A stretch of 22,087 nt of DNA from Acidobacteriota bacterium (GTDB lineage: Bacteria > Acidobacteriota > Terriglobia > UBA7540), in NCBI GenBank assembly GCA_021827245.1, contig JAKAWN010000056.1, forward strand, positions 1-22,087, read 5' to 3'. Shown piece by piece: positions 1-8,152 of this stretch (its first letter is position 1; each line of letters starts with the position of its first letter). Made by a program: the position numbers and the translations under genes. A model generated the notes under the pieces. That model was given only the letters and a program-made list of their open reading frames with translations. It had not been told where the DNA came from and searched no databases.

Positions 1-393
1 TTGTTGCTACACAAGGACTGGCGTTCACAAAGTGCCATTGAGCTAGGGCACATAGTGACGGAATAAATACGCAACCCCTTACAAACAAAACACTTCACTT
101 AGCCAACCGCGGAAGTTGGGCTAAGGAGGAGGCGGAACAAGGCGGGGAGAGCCCTGAACCTTCGGCACAGAAAGCAGGCATTCTTCCCGAATAGTGCGGT
201 TGGGAAGATTTAGGTTTTTCCGTAAATAAAGAGCAAAAACAATCCGAAGGCCTGAATCGTCGTTTGAGAAGACTACGCAACGCGGCGGCTGCGAGGTACC
301 GAAAGTGGCATCCCTCAGCGCTTAGCTTCCATTCTCCAAATGGGTAATCTATGAGCGGTCACAGTAAGCCGCCTTGGCTGGAGCCGGCCCAGA
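1..393. other. Left-edge stretch without a supportable gene
   Basis: No reading frame here resembles a known protein. The first plus frame stays open from base 1 to a TAA at 64-66 and could be the last 21 codons of a gene lying to the left, but that is too short to judge. A minus-strand frame at 95-280 has no family resemblance, no clear ribosome binding site and an unconvincing composition. A short imperfect inverted repeat (CCAAC/GTTGG) lies near 104-120. Nothing else was recognised. Confidence 0.5.
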
Positions 394-837
394 TCATCCT
401 CCCGGGCCGTCGTTTGAAATGTACTGGTCCAGGGAGTGAAGTTCGCGCTGCAGATCTTCCACCAGATGTTCAAGCAGATTGCGGATAGAAAGCATTCCAA
501 GAAGCACTCCCTCGCTTGAAACGATAGCCAAGTGGCGCATGTGCCGCTCGACCATCTTGTTGAATGCTTCTTCGGCTGTCAGGTCCTCCGGGATCGTCGC
601 CACCGGAGAAGTCATGACGTCCCGGACTTTTGTGTGCTCCGGGTCAAGCTTCTGCAAGACGACGCGCAGCATCACATCACGCTCGGTGAAAACACCGCAC
701 AGTTCAGCCTTCTCGCCTTTCTCAAGTACTGCAACAGCACCGACTCCTTCTTTCGCCATTATCCGGACCGCATCGAGAACGGTCCCGCCCTCCTCAATGG
801 CCGGAGGAGGTACATGAGCGATTTTGAGGAGACCCAT
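394..837 (-). CDS. Two-CBS-domain protein
   Basis: A 147-residue protein made almost entirely of a Bateman module. The first CBS domain spans about residues 8-65 and ends in the typical GVFTERDVM strand; the second spans about 72-130 and ends in GMLSIRNLLEHLV. CBS pairs bind adenosyl ligands and usually act as energy or redox sensors or regulate a partner; this one has no attached enzyme or transporter domain, so it is a stand-alone sensor of unknown target. The frame is open to 921, but ATG at 837 is preferred: GGGAGG lies 6 nt upstream and the CBS fold begins just after it, while the 28 extra residues resemble nothing. It is co-directional with the two sugar-enzyme genes to its right, about 120 bp away, so a shared transcript is possible but unproven. 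Confidence 0.88.
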   Translation of the reverse strand: MGLLKIAHVPPPAIEEGGTVLDAVRIMAKEGVGAVAVLEKGEKAELCGVFTERDVMLRVVLQKLDPEHTKVRDVMTSPVATIPEDLTAEEAFNKMVERHMRHLAIVSSEGVLLGMLSIRNLLEHLVEDLQRELHSLDQYISNDGPGG

Positions 838-957
838 AGTTGCCTCCCGGGGGCCACACCCCCCAACCTCGAATGGAAAACCAGATGAAGAAATCGTAAG
901 CTCTTGAAGAAGGGAAGTCAAGGTGCGAACCGCAAGCGTTCCCTGCCCCGCGCGCTC

Positions 958-1815
958 TCAGGCGGAGGAAATTTCCTCCCGAAAAAACGCCAGGCTCGCA
1001 GCAGCATCCTGGGCAAAGCTTCCCTGGCCTTCGATGGAAATTCCCCCATGGAAGTGAATCTTCTTGACCAGCATAAAAAACTGGCTGTACTCGGGATCTT
1101 CCGCAGGGCTCTTCGGCCAGAGCCTGCCATGAGGATTGGCAAAATGGAAGTGGACAATCTCTTTTCGTGCCTTCCAGATGATGTCCAGGTTTTCTTTTTC
1201 CTCGCGCAAGTGATAGTAATCAATGATCATTTTGATATTCGGATGGTTGATTTCTTGAACCAGTCGAAGGGCTTCTACGCCGGTGTTAATAATGTTGCTC
1301 TCCTGGTGTCGCAACGGCTCAATTGCAATAATGATATCGTGCTGTCGCGCAATGTTGCCTGCTCGCCGTAGAAAATCCTGAATTTGGGTCCAGGCCTTGG
1401 CACGGGAAAAGCCAGGAGGGACATTTCTTGATCCGGCGCTGCCCCAAACGACAATGGTCCCACCCAATTGCCGGCAGCGCGCAAGCGTGAATTCCAGATA
1501 TTCACTCAGGCGGTCCCAGTGTACGTCATCTCCTACCACGTGAAGGTCCTTTCGCTGAATCAGGCTGTTAAAGCATTCACATCGGATCGTAGATGCCAGA
1601 ACATTCCTCTTAAATGCCTGAAAGGCCCCAGTACCCATGGCGGCGACCTCGGCAGCAGACGGTTCCAGGTAATCGAATCCGTATCGAACAGTCTCTTCCA
1701 GACTCCAGGCAGGCGAACAGACCCCAATTTGAATGCCCTCGATCCTGGCAAAAGCTGGAATCACCAAACCGGCCGCACTGACTGTCGTCAGGAATTCCCG
1801 TCGTGAAATGTTCAT
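958..1815 (-). CDS. Tat-exported sugar phosphate isomerase/epimerase-like TIM-barrel protein
   Basis: A 285-residue member of the xylose-isomerase-like TIM-barrel (AP endonuclease 2) superfamily. Residues 4-9 read SRREFL, a twin-arginine motif, followed by a short hydrophobic stretch to about residue 24, so export to the periplasm in folded form is expected. Metal-site positions typical of the superfamily can be seen: E166 in IAIEPL, D199 and H202 in IIDYYHL, a His pair in HFHFANP (about 223-225) and E262 in ISIEGQG. The substrate cannot be read from sequence; family members isomerise or epimerise sugars, inosose or keto-sugars. The start ATG has AAGGAG 7 nt upstream. The gene lies 165 bp downstream of a Gfo/Idh/MocA oxidoreductase on the same strand, a pairing seen often in keto-sugar and inositol catabolism. 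Confidence 0.85.
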   Translation of the reverse strand: MNISRREFLTTVSAAGLVIPAFARIEGIQIGVCSPAWSLEETVRYGFDYLEPSAAEVAAMGTGAFQAFKRNVLASTIRCECFNSLIQRKDLHVVGDDVHWDRLSEYLEFTLARCRQLGGTIVVWGSAGSRNVPPGFSRAKAWTQIQDFLRRAGNIARQHDIIIAIEPLRHQESNIINTGVEALRLVQEINHPNIKMIIDYYHLREEKENLDIIWKARKEIVHFHFANPHGRLWPKSPAEDPEYSQFFMLVKKIHFHGGISIEGQGSFAQDAAASLAFFREEISSA

Positions 1816-1980
1816 TTACGTCTCCTTCCCTCCGGCGAGCCTGGTCCGGACCGGCGCTTGCTGGCTGAAGCACTCGGGAGCCAGACAGAAGGGCAGGATT
1901 CTTTTCTCCAGGATTGAATCTTCAGGGGGCAGATTGATCGTTGCCCTTCCGGACTCCCCAAATTGCCTGCAGGAAGAACT

Positions 1981-3429
1981 CTACACGTTCTCTGGAATAT
2001 AAAACGGCTTTCGGTAGCCGCGATCCGCATCTCGGAGCAAGCGGTTGGCCTCGTCGTCGTTGACTACCTGCTGCGTGTCCGGATCGAATTCGAGAGTCCG
2101 GCCCAGCCGGTATGAAGCGTTCGCCAGATGAAGCAGCGTGCACGAAATGTGCCCTTCCAGAATGGGGGCATTCAACTCTTGCTTGTTACGGCTGCGAACG
2201 CAGTCGATAAAGTTCTGGAAATGGTGCTCCGCGCCACGACCACTTGGGCCTGGCTCCTGGGCTTCACCCAGCCAGGTTTTGTATGCTTCGTAGCCGTTAA
2301 TGGCCATGTAGCCTTTCGAACCGTAAATCTCATTCCCAATGCAATTGTGCGACGAACTGACAGGCCCGAGTGTCCTCTTTTTGGGAGAAGGTTTCGCAGC
2401 CGGTGAAGAAAGGCCGGCGGGAGGAAGATGCAACCCTCCAAAGGCGGGAGTTCCAATCTCGGCCTCGGGGTTGGTTATCCAGCCGCGCACTTCAAATTCC
2501 AGCATCTTGCGCTTGCCGCCCGGCAGATCATACTGGAAGGCACAATTCAGCACGTTAGGCGTCTGCTGGTCGTCGTCAAAAAGGAAGTGTCCTCCGATCG
2601 CCGAGACGCGGTTGGGATAAGTCACTCCCAGCGCCCAGCGGGCCACGTCAAGTTCGTGGATACCCTGGTTCCCCAGGTCGCCGTTTCCAAAATCCCACCA
2701 CCAATGCCAGTTATAGTGGAAGCGGTTGCGTGTGAACGGTTCGAGCGGCGCAGGTCCCGTCCACAAACTGTAATGAACCCCCGGCGGTACTGGCTCATTC
2801 GGCGTGTGGCCGATGGAAGGCCGCCACTTGTAGCACAGGCCGCGGGAAAGGTAGACCTCCCCGATCAGGCCGTCCCGTAGATGCTGGATGGCTTCCCGAA
2901 CGCCCGTGCTCGAGCGGCTCTGTGTGCCGTGCTCAACGATGCGATCATAGCGGTCAGCAGCCTCCACCAGCTCCTTGCCTTCCCACCAGTTGTGGGAACA
3001 GGGCTTCTCGCAGTAAACATCCTTGCCCGCCTCGCAGGCCCAAATGCCCAACAAGGAGTGCCAGTGGTTCGGGGTCGCAATGGTGATGGCATCGATGGAT
3101 TTGTCTTCCAGCAATTTTCGCGCATCAACATAGTATTGAGGTTTGGGGAGCCCCAGCTTTTCCATGTCCGCAAGCCGCTGTCGTGCCACATTCTCGTCCA
3201 CGTCGCAAATCGCCGCAATTTCCACGTTGGACAGTTTCGAGAATCCCTTGATGTGATCAAATCCCCGGCCACGAACTCCGCAGACCGCAAGCCGAACCCG
3301 CGCATTAGCTCCCAGGGCTTTTTGGCTTGCGCCAACCAGTCCAAGCCCGTTCATTGCCGCCAGGCCTGCACCGGTCCTGGCGCTTGACCTCAAGAACTCC
3401 CGCCGGCTGATTTCGGAATCCTGACTCAT
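1981..3429 (-). CDS. Tat-exported Gfo/Idh/MocA family oxidoreductase
   Basis: A 482-residue NAD(P)-dependent sugar or inositol dehydrogenase-like protein. SRREFL at residues 8-13 and a following hydrophobic segment make a Tat signal; folded export would let it carry its cofactor into the periplasm. The Rossmann domain begins at about 45 with GVRGRG (51-56), a variant of the dinucleotide loop, followed by the acidic ICDVDEN strand end. The family hallmark EKP is at 141-143, and the C-terminal domain contains GNQGIHELDVARW (253-265), a conserved stretch of the secreted subgroup. Length (over 450) also fits the secreted subgroup; cytosolic members are around 350. A GGGGG tract 4 nt before the ATG is a weak ribosome binding site. 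It faces the aldolase gene divergently. The substrate is unknown; 3-keto-glycoside or inositol chemistry is a reasonable guess. Confidence 0.9.
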   Translation of the reverse strand: MSQDSEISRREFLRSSARTGAGLAAMNGLGLVGASQKALGANARVRLAVCGVRGRGFDHIKGFSKLSNVEIAAICDVDENVARQRLADMEKLGLPKPQYYVDARKLLEDKSIDAITIATPNHWHSLLGIWACEAGKDVYCEKPCSHNWWEGKELVEAADRYDRIVEHGTQSRSSTGVREAIQHLRDGLIGEVYLSRGLCYKWRPSIGHTPNEPVPPGVHYSLWTGPAPLEPFTRNRFHYNWHWWWDFGNGDLGNQGIHELDVARWALGVTYPNRVSAIGGHFLFDDDQQTPNVLNCAFQYDLPGGKRKMLEFEVRGWITNPEAEIGTPAFGGLHLPPAGLSSPAAKPSPKKRTLGPVSSSHNCIGNEIYGSKGYMAINGYEAYKTWLGEAQEPGPSGRGAEHHFQNFIDCVRSRNKQELNAPILEGHISCTLLHLANASYRLGRTLEFDPDTQQVVNDDEANRLLRDADRGYRKPFYIPENV

Positions 3430-3630
3430 AGACCCCCTTTATAATGATGAAAGATTGACCTTTGTGACGTGGCTCCCAATATAACACAGGACAAGTCACG
3501 CGGAAGGTGCGGTTAACTTGAGTGCGGGGACACACACACGGGGTGGTCTGGCTCCGAGTTTTTCCCTTGCGTGCAATTCGAGCGGCCTGTAATCTGAAGG
3601 GTTACGAGTTCAACAGCTTGGAGGCATGTT

Positions 3631-4608
3631 ATGGCAACGATGGAAACTGTCCCGCGAACGGGACGTCAACCTCAGACCAGCCGAATGACGGATCGCGTGC
3701 GTGAGATCCTGAGCTGGTATGAAAGCGATTCACCAGGAACCAAGACGAACATCGCGCGCCTTTTGAACAGCGGCCGCCTGGCAGGAACCGGCAAGCTCGT
3801 CATTCTTCCCGTAGATCAGGGGTTCGAGCACGGGCCGGCACGAAGTTTCGCCGTGAATCCTCCTGCCTACGATCCCAATTATCATTTCGAGCTGGCCCTG
3901 GATGCAGGCTGCAACGCCTATGCGGCTCCGCTGGGCTTTCTGGAAGCGGCTGCGGCGCGTCATGCGGGAGAAATTCCCCTCATCCTGAAGCTCAATAATC
4001 ATGACGTGTTGCACGACGAAGCGGATCCTCTTTCCGCGGTCACGGGCAGTGTTCAAGACGCGCTTCGCCTTGGCTGCGTGGCCATCGGGTTCACGATCTA
4101 TCCCGGATCAGCGAAATCACAAACCATGTATGAAGAACTGCGGGAGCTTGCCAGGGAGGCCAAAAGTCACGGGCTGGCAGTGGTCGTCTGGTCATATCCG
4201 CGCGGATCAGATCTGAGCAAGGCTGGAGAGACTGCCATCGACGTTGTCGCATACGCGGCTCAGATCGCAGCCCAACTCGGCGCTCACCTGATTAAAGTCA
4301 AGCTGCCGAGCGAGTACATCGAGCAAGATGCGGCCCGGAACGTTTACGAGAGCGCTCACGTGCCAATAACTACTCTTGCGGATCGTGTGAAACACGTCGT
4401 CCAGGGCGCCTTTAATGGGCGCCGCATCGTCATCTTTTCCGGAGGCGCTAAGGCGGCCGACGAGAACGTGTTTGATGAAGCCCGGGCCATTCGAGATGGC
4501 GGCGGCTTCGGCTCCATTATCGGCAGGAATTCGTTCCAGCGCCCCAGGGATCAGGCCATCAAGTTCCTGGAGACGGTCATGAACATATACGCGGGAGAAA
4601 TCAAGTAG
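3631..4608 (+). CDS. fbaB: Class I fructose-bisphosphate aldolase (DhnA/FbaB type)
   Basis: A 325-residue aldolase of the archaeal-type class I (DhnA) family, which cleaves fructose 1,6-bisphosphate to glyceraldehyde 3-phosphate and dihydroxyacetone phosphate through a Schiff base and without metal. Visible hallmarks: VDQGFEHGP (61-69) with the catalytic Asp region, GFTIYPGS (153-160), IKVK (221-224) holding the likely Schiff-base lysine (222 or 224), and FSGGAK (269-274) for phosphate binding. Length is close to E. coli FbaB (350). The start ATG is preceded by GGAGG at 6 nt; a few extra N-terminal residues before MTDRVREIL could be trimmed by a downstream start. A strong intrinsic terminator follows 43 bp after the stop, so it appears to be a single-gene unit. 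Related DhnA enzymes can act on other aldol substrates, so the exact reaction is inferred. Confidence 0.92.
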   Translation: MATMETVPRTGRQPQTSRMTDRVREILSWYESDSPGTKTNIARLLNSGRLAGTGKLVILPVDQGFEHGPARSFAVNPPAYDPNYHFELALDAGCNAYAAPLGFLEAAAARHAGEIPLILKLNNHDVLHDEADPLSAVTGSVQDALRLGCVAIGFTIYPGSAKSQTMYEELRELAREAKSHGLAVVVWSYPRGSDLSKAGETAIDVVAYAAQIAAQLGAHLIKVKLPSEYIEQDAARNVYESAHVPITTLADRVKHVVQGAFNGRRIVIFSGGAKAADENVFDEARAIRDGGGFGSIIGRNSFQRPRDQAIKFLETVMNIYAGEIK

Positions 4609-4651
4609 GACCGGTTTCAGACAAAAAGCCGGGCTTCAGAAGTAATGTTGC

Positions 4652-4685
4652 AGAGGGCGGGAGAGGCAATCCCGCCCTCTTTTTT
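4652..4685 (+). terminator. Rho-independent terminator of the aldolase gene
   Basis: A perfect 11-bp stem (AGAGGGCGGGA at 4652-4662 with TCCCGCCCTCT at 4670-4680) closes a 7-nt loop and runs directly into a T tract at 4680-4685. It sits 43 bp after the aldolase stop. The other side lacks a matching T run, so it should act mainly on plus-strand transcripts, although it also separates the convergent SYLF gene. Confidence 0.92.
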
Positions 4686-4757
4686 GTAATGCAAGAGCTG
4701 GCGAACTGCATGAGCGGAAATGCAGCCTTGCACCGACCCGCCAGGGTACACGAAATC

Positions 4758-5453
4758 TTAATGGGTCAGCTTTTGCCCGCCGTGCGGCGAGTATTTGGTT
4801 AGCACAGCGTCAAGCTCCCTGGCGGGGGCAGGAACTCCACCCGCTCCGTCAAGACAGATTTCTTTTGGCGTCAGTTTTCGTCCATAAAGCCGCTCATTCG
4901 CCTCGCCATCGGTCTTCATAAAGGCACCCTTGAGGGATATGCCGGCAAACAGTCCCCGCGCGCGCGAGTAAGTAAGAATTTCGGCGTGCATCTGCACATC
5001 GGTCGCCGCCGAAGACGTGCGCCCCACGGGACCTCCGGCAACCGACGCGTCTGCTCCAAGCTGAGTCTTGTTTCCCATCAATTTTTCGGCGCCCCGTGCG
5101 TTCATCACGATCATGACGATATCGGTGGCTGAACCGCCGATTTGTAAACCAAAACTTCCACCGCCCATCGTAAACATGGACGGGCCACTCCATGGGCCGT
5201 CGCCGTGGCGCCGGCAGTCAAGCTCTCCCTTGCCGCCGCTTGCCCCGAACCCAAACGCGACTTTCTTGTAGGACGGTACTATGGCAACGCACACGGCTTT
5301 ATCCAACAGGTCCCGGGGAATCCCCTTCTCGGGAGTTTTCATGATCTCTTGAATGATTTCCGCCGATCGTTGCAACCGCTGATCTTCCTTTCCTGCTGCA
5401 AACGCTGGAACACAGAATGAGACAGCCAACAGCCCTGCCAGAAGATATTTCAC
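4758..5453 (-). CDS. Secreted SYLF-domain (Ysc84-type) lipid-binding protein
   Basis: A 231-residue protein. A signal peptide occupies about residues 1-19 (a run of Leu/Ala/Val ending CVPAFA before AGKEDQ). The rest is the SYLF/Ysc84 domain, which in eukaryotes binds phosphoinositides and in bacteria is found in envelope proteins of poorly known role; the conserved core here includes the VCVAIVPSYKK strand, FGFGASGGKG, the Gly-rich SFGLQIGGSATDIVM stretch and the ADASVAGGPVGR segment, with the late tyrosine-containing SRARGLFAGISLKG. The frame is open to 5642, but the 63 extra residues resemble nothing; GTG at 5453 is preferred because AAGGAA lies 6 nt upstream and the signal peptide begins exactly there. 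It is followed convergently by the aldolase terminator. Confidence 0.87.
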   Translation of the reverse strand: MKYLLAGLLAVSFCVPAFAAGKEDQRLQRSAEIIQEIMKTPEKGIPRDLLDKAVCVAIVPSYKKVAFGFGASGGKGELDCRRHGDGPWSGPSMFTMGGGSFGLQIGGSATDIVMIVMNARGAEKLMGNKTQLGADASVAGGPVGRTSSAATDVQMHAEILTYSRARGLFAGISLKGAFMKTDGEANERLYGRKLTPKEICLDGAGGVPAPARELDAVLTKYSPHGGQKLTH

Positions 5454-5638
5454 GTTCGTTTCCTTTCTTTCCCCCCCATTCGAATCCGGGCACGTTGTCA
5501 CCAACGTGTCCACGGACCCATGAACCTGATTGTGCCATAAACCCCGCAAACGTCTATAGAACTTTCGTGCAAATCCCCAACCCGGCCAACATTCCAAACG
5601 CCCAGCCCGACGACACCACTGCTGCTGCTGGCTGCCAA

Positions 5639-6424
5639 TCAAACCTGGGAATATGGCGCCGGGCTCAAGAAAAAGTTCGTAACGTTAATCACATTCGGGC
5701 CGGAGGAAAATTTGGGTGATGAAGTCAGTTCCTTCCACTTCGGGTCGGAGTTAAAGGCCTTCCAGGCTTTATTGCGCTCTTCCATGCTGCCAATCGACAG
5801 CATGTAAGTGATATTCGGCATCCTTTGCCCGATCAGCTTTTCGCCAAAAAACACGGGATGAAATCCGCTGCGGATAAAGATGCCCACTTCACCGCTGTTG
5901 AACATCTCCACTTTGTTCAGGTTGTATTTCCTGCTGGAGCTTTCATACGTGCGAAGCTCAAAGATGCGCTGTCCTTCAGGCGGCGGGGTAATGCGCGGGT
6001 GAGACGAGATCGCCTGCATAAGCGAACTCTCATAACGAACGTATGCCGGGTCAGATACCGGAGCATTCAGGAAGTCGGCCCCGCGTTCCAGATACTCGGA
6101 ATCAGACAACAAGCGTTCCTCCATAGCGACTACGGAATCAAGCGAGCCGTGGCGCAGCAGAACATACATCGACGGACTGATCGGGCCAACGAGCGTACTG
6201 AAAACACCCACCGGCTTGATTCCGATGCGGTTGAGCGCCGGGATTGCGGCCTCGCGAAAGTAGTCGTGGAAAAGCTTCACTTTGGGTCCGCCCGTCAGCT
6301 CATAGAACCTGAGTTCGTAGAAGTCGCGCGCTGCGGGCTTGTCTTGCTGAGCCTCGCCCGCATTTGCCGATGCCAGGCCGGCTGACACCGCCAGGGACGA
6401 TGCCAAAAAGTCACGCCGTTTCAT
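5639..6424 (-). CDS. Tat-exported NIPSNAP-family protein (copy 1)
   Basis: A 261-residue protein starting MKRRDFLASS, a twin-arginine signal, with a hydrophobic stretch to about residue 25. The mature part carries two related ferredoxin-like halves typical of NIPSNAP: one starting at about 35 (FYELRFYEL) and one at about 157 (FELRTYES). NIPSNAP is a dimeric alpha/beta-barrel-like fold with no settled reaction in bacteria. ATG at 6424 is chosen over the adjacent TTG at 6427 because GGAGG is then 6 nt upstream and the start aligns with that of its neighbour. It ends about 185 bp before the SYLF start and begins 170 bp downstream of a clear paralogue. Confidence 0.87.
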   Translation of the reverse strand: MKRRDFLASSLAVSAGLASANAGEAQQDKPAARDFYELRFYELTGGPKVKLFHDYFREAAIPALNRIGIKPVGVFSTLVGPISPSMYVLLRHGSLDSVVAMEERLLSDSEYLERGADFLNAPVSDPAYVRYESSLMQAISSHPRITPPPEGQRIFELRTYESSSRKYNLNKVEMFNSGEVGIFIRSGFHPVFFGEKLIGQRMPNITYMLSIGSMEERNKAWKAFNSDPKWKELTSSPKFSSGPNVINVTNFFLSPAPYSQV

Positions 6425-6594
6425 CAAGGACCTCCGTAAGTGCTTGAAATTCCGTGATAGCTATTTTTGCCGGAATTGCACGGCTATTGCGAGGCATACA
6501 AGTGACCTTGCCGAACACTAGCCTCCACAAGTAAGCTTATGCAGCCGGCTGCTCAGGCCTCGTCCCGCCGCGGCTTGCCGACGCCAGCCGCCCG

Positions 6595-7392
6595 TCAGAT
6601 TTGCGAATACGGCGCCGGCCGCAGCAGATAGTTCGTAATGTTGCAGATGATCCGCTCGTCCGTGTATTCCGGAATGGTGCTCAGTTTCTTCCATTCCGGA
6701 TCAGCGCCGAACGCGGCCCAGTGCTTGTCGCGCTCCTCGACGCTTGCCGAGGCCAGCATGTAAGTTATGTTCGGCCATTTCGGGCCAATCAATTTCTCAC
6801 CGAAAAAGACAGGGTGAAAGCCCACGCGCTTGAAGATATCGATCTCGCCGCTGTTGAACATTTTGATCTTCGTCAGGTTCGCGTTCTTGGTAGGGTTTTC
6901 GTAGGTACGCAACTCAAAAACGTGCGGCCCGGGGGGCGGAGGCGTAATCCGCGGATGGGTGGCGAAGGCGGCCATCAGTTCGATCTCGACACGCACAAAA
7001 GCCGGGCTCGTGGCTGGAGCGTTCAGGAACTCGGCCCCGCGCTCCTGATATTCCTTGTCGGCACGCACCCGCTCCCAGGCCGTCAGGACGCTCTCGGCTG
7101 TGGGATGCGGGATCAAAACGTAAAGCGAAGGGCTTTCCGGCCCCACCAGCACATTGAACACGCCCACAGGCTTGATGCCCACGCGGTTCAGCGCCGGGAT
7201 GGCGGCGTTGCGCAGGTAATCGTGTGTCAGATTCGCTTTCGAGCGGTGCAGCAGGTAGTAGCGCAACTCGTAAAACTCCCGCGCCCCCTCCCCCGCCCGC
7301 TCACTTCCCTGCCCGCCGCCCGGTTCTCCATAGGCAAAGCCCGCCGACGCTGAGGCCGCCAGCGATGATGCCAGAAATTCCCGCCTCTTCAT
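6595..7392 (-). CDS. Tat-exported NIPSNAP-family protein (copy 2)
   Basis: A 265-residue paralogue of the neighbouring gene, with the same plan: MKRREFLASS Tat signal, a Gly-rich linker, then two NIPSNAP halves starting near FYELRYYLL and FELRTYEN. Blocks shared nearly unchanged with copy 1 include PALNRIGIKPVGVF (I/V variant), ERGA(D/E)FLNAP, HPRITPPP, GFHPVFFGEKLIG, PNITYML and the C-terminal PAPYSQ. Two adjacent ATGs (7395, 7392) are possible; the second gives GGAGG a 5-nt spacing and matches copy 1. The pair looks like a tandem duplication that has since diverged in the linker and in the Lys/Arg-rich parts. Its substrate is unknown. Confidence 0.87.
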   Translation of the reverse strand: MKRREFLASSLAASASAGFAYGEPGGGQGSERAGEGAREFYELRYYLLHRSKANLTHDYLRNAAIPALNRVGIKPVGVFNVLVGPESPSLYVLIPHPTAESVLTAWERVRADKEYQERGAEFLNAPATSPAFVRVEIELMAAFATHPRITPPPPGPHVFELRTYENPTKNANLTKIKMFNSGEIDIFKRVGFHPVFFGEKLIGPKWPNITYMLASASVEERDKHWAAFGADPEWKKLSTIPEYTDERIICNITNYLLRPAPYSQI

Positions 7393-7676
7393 CATTTCCT
7401 CCCTGATCGTTTGAAATTCACCCCCCGCCGGATTTCTGCGGCTCCGCTATTGTACGGCATTCCGTCAAGCCGCGCCGTAGTTTGCCGCCGCGCGGCGTCT
7501 CCGCAGTAGCGCGGGCGGCGCATCGCGTTGTTTGCATTGTGTGCGGTACGGGCGTAGCGAGGACCGCCGGTTCTGCGGTCCGCGTCTTTTGCCTGGAATG
7601 TACCGCTGAACGCCCCCGGGCGGGTGGCGCATCTCGGTGTTTGCGGCCCGCGCGATCACGCGGAAGCGGAATTTGC

Positions 7677-7705
7677 TTGACAACTGTCGGCTATCGTGCT
7701 AGCCT
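7677..7705 (+). promoter_or_regulatory. Promoter-like sequence without an obvious gene
   Basis: A perfect TTGACA (7677-7682) is followed after 17 nt by TAGCCT (7700-7705), with TG one base upstream of the -10 (extended -10). The only thing downstream is a 24-codon frame at 7711-7785 and the A-rich repeat, so it may drive a small RNA, be a relic, or be chance. Confidence 0.35.
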
Positions 7706-7861
7706 TGCTGATGCGGCTGAGGGCCGGAAAGATCGCGAAGAATTATGCAGGTGGGATCAGCAATCACAGTCTGCACAGACTATGAAATGCGGAGTAAGTG
7801 ATTGAAAAATATAACGTGAAAAACAGGGCCGGGAAAATGGGACAAAAAAATACGTTTTTTC

Positions 7862-8004
7862 AAAAACGAACCGTAGAAACTGTTGAAAACAAAAGATGGA
7901 GGCTAAAAAACAAACCGGAACGAACCTAAAAACGAAGCGGAGAAGTTGTTGAAAACATTAGAGTGCATAAAAAACGAACCGGAACGAACCTAAAAACGAA
8001 CCGG
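7862..8004. repeat. 65-bp imperfect tandem repeat, about 2.2 copies
   Basis: Units start at 7862, 7928 and 7992 (spacings 66 and 64 bp), each opening with AAAAACGAA followed by CCG or GCG. The first two units share the internal TGTTGAAAAC and the end CCGGAACGAACCT; the third is cut short after the first dozen or so bases. The motif ACGAACC recurs within each unit. The stretch is A-rich against a GC-rich background. Confidence 0.8.
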
Positions 8005-8152
8005 AGCTTTGCCGCAATTGTTCCATGGCCGCTGCCTAGCCCTTTTGTCACTATTGGAATCCTGCCGCACGCTGCGCTGCCCCCAACAAAACGGGCGCAG
8101 CAGCCAGGCGCCGTTGCTGCCGCCATGATCGATGCTCGCGCGGGTGGCGCGC

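Larger units (their letters stand above)
7393..8152. other. Gene-poor stretch with repeats and a lone promoter-like signal
   Basis: No credible protein was found in this 760-bp stretch. The left part is very GC-rich and has a near-duplicate GGGYGGCGCATC...GTTTGC stretch at about 7513 and 7621. A promoter-like TTGACA/TAGCCT pair is at 7677-7705. The middle, from about 7800, turns A-rich and includes a 65-bp tandem repeat. The right part returns to ordinary composition. Long open frames here (such as the plus frame at 7963-8505) run across the repeat and antisense to the GIY-YIG gene and match no family. Confidence 0.55.

Noticed and set aside
1..66. C-terminal end of a gene from the left
   Set aside because: Only 21 codons are visible and they match nothing, so it cannot be separated from chance.
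5454..5642. N-terminal extension of the SYLF gene overlapping the NIPSNAP gene by 4 bp
   Set aside because: The extra 63 residues resemble nothing, and a GTG with a ribosome binding site and signal peptide is present at 5453.
7711..7785. A 24-codon frame after the lone promoter-like signal
   Set aside because: Too short and without a ribosome binding site or family resemblance; kept only as part of the promoter finding.
7862..8004. CRISPR array
   Set aside because: Units are joined directly with diverging interiors and only about two copies; there is no repeat-spacer alternation and no cas gene.
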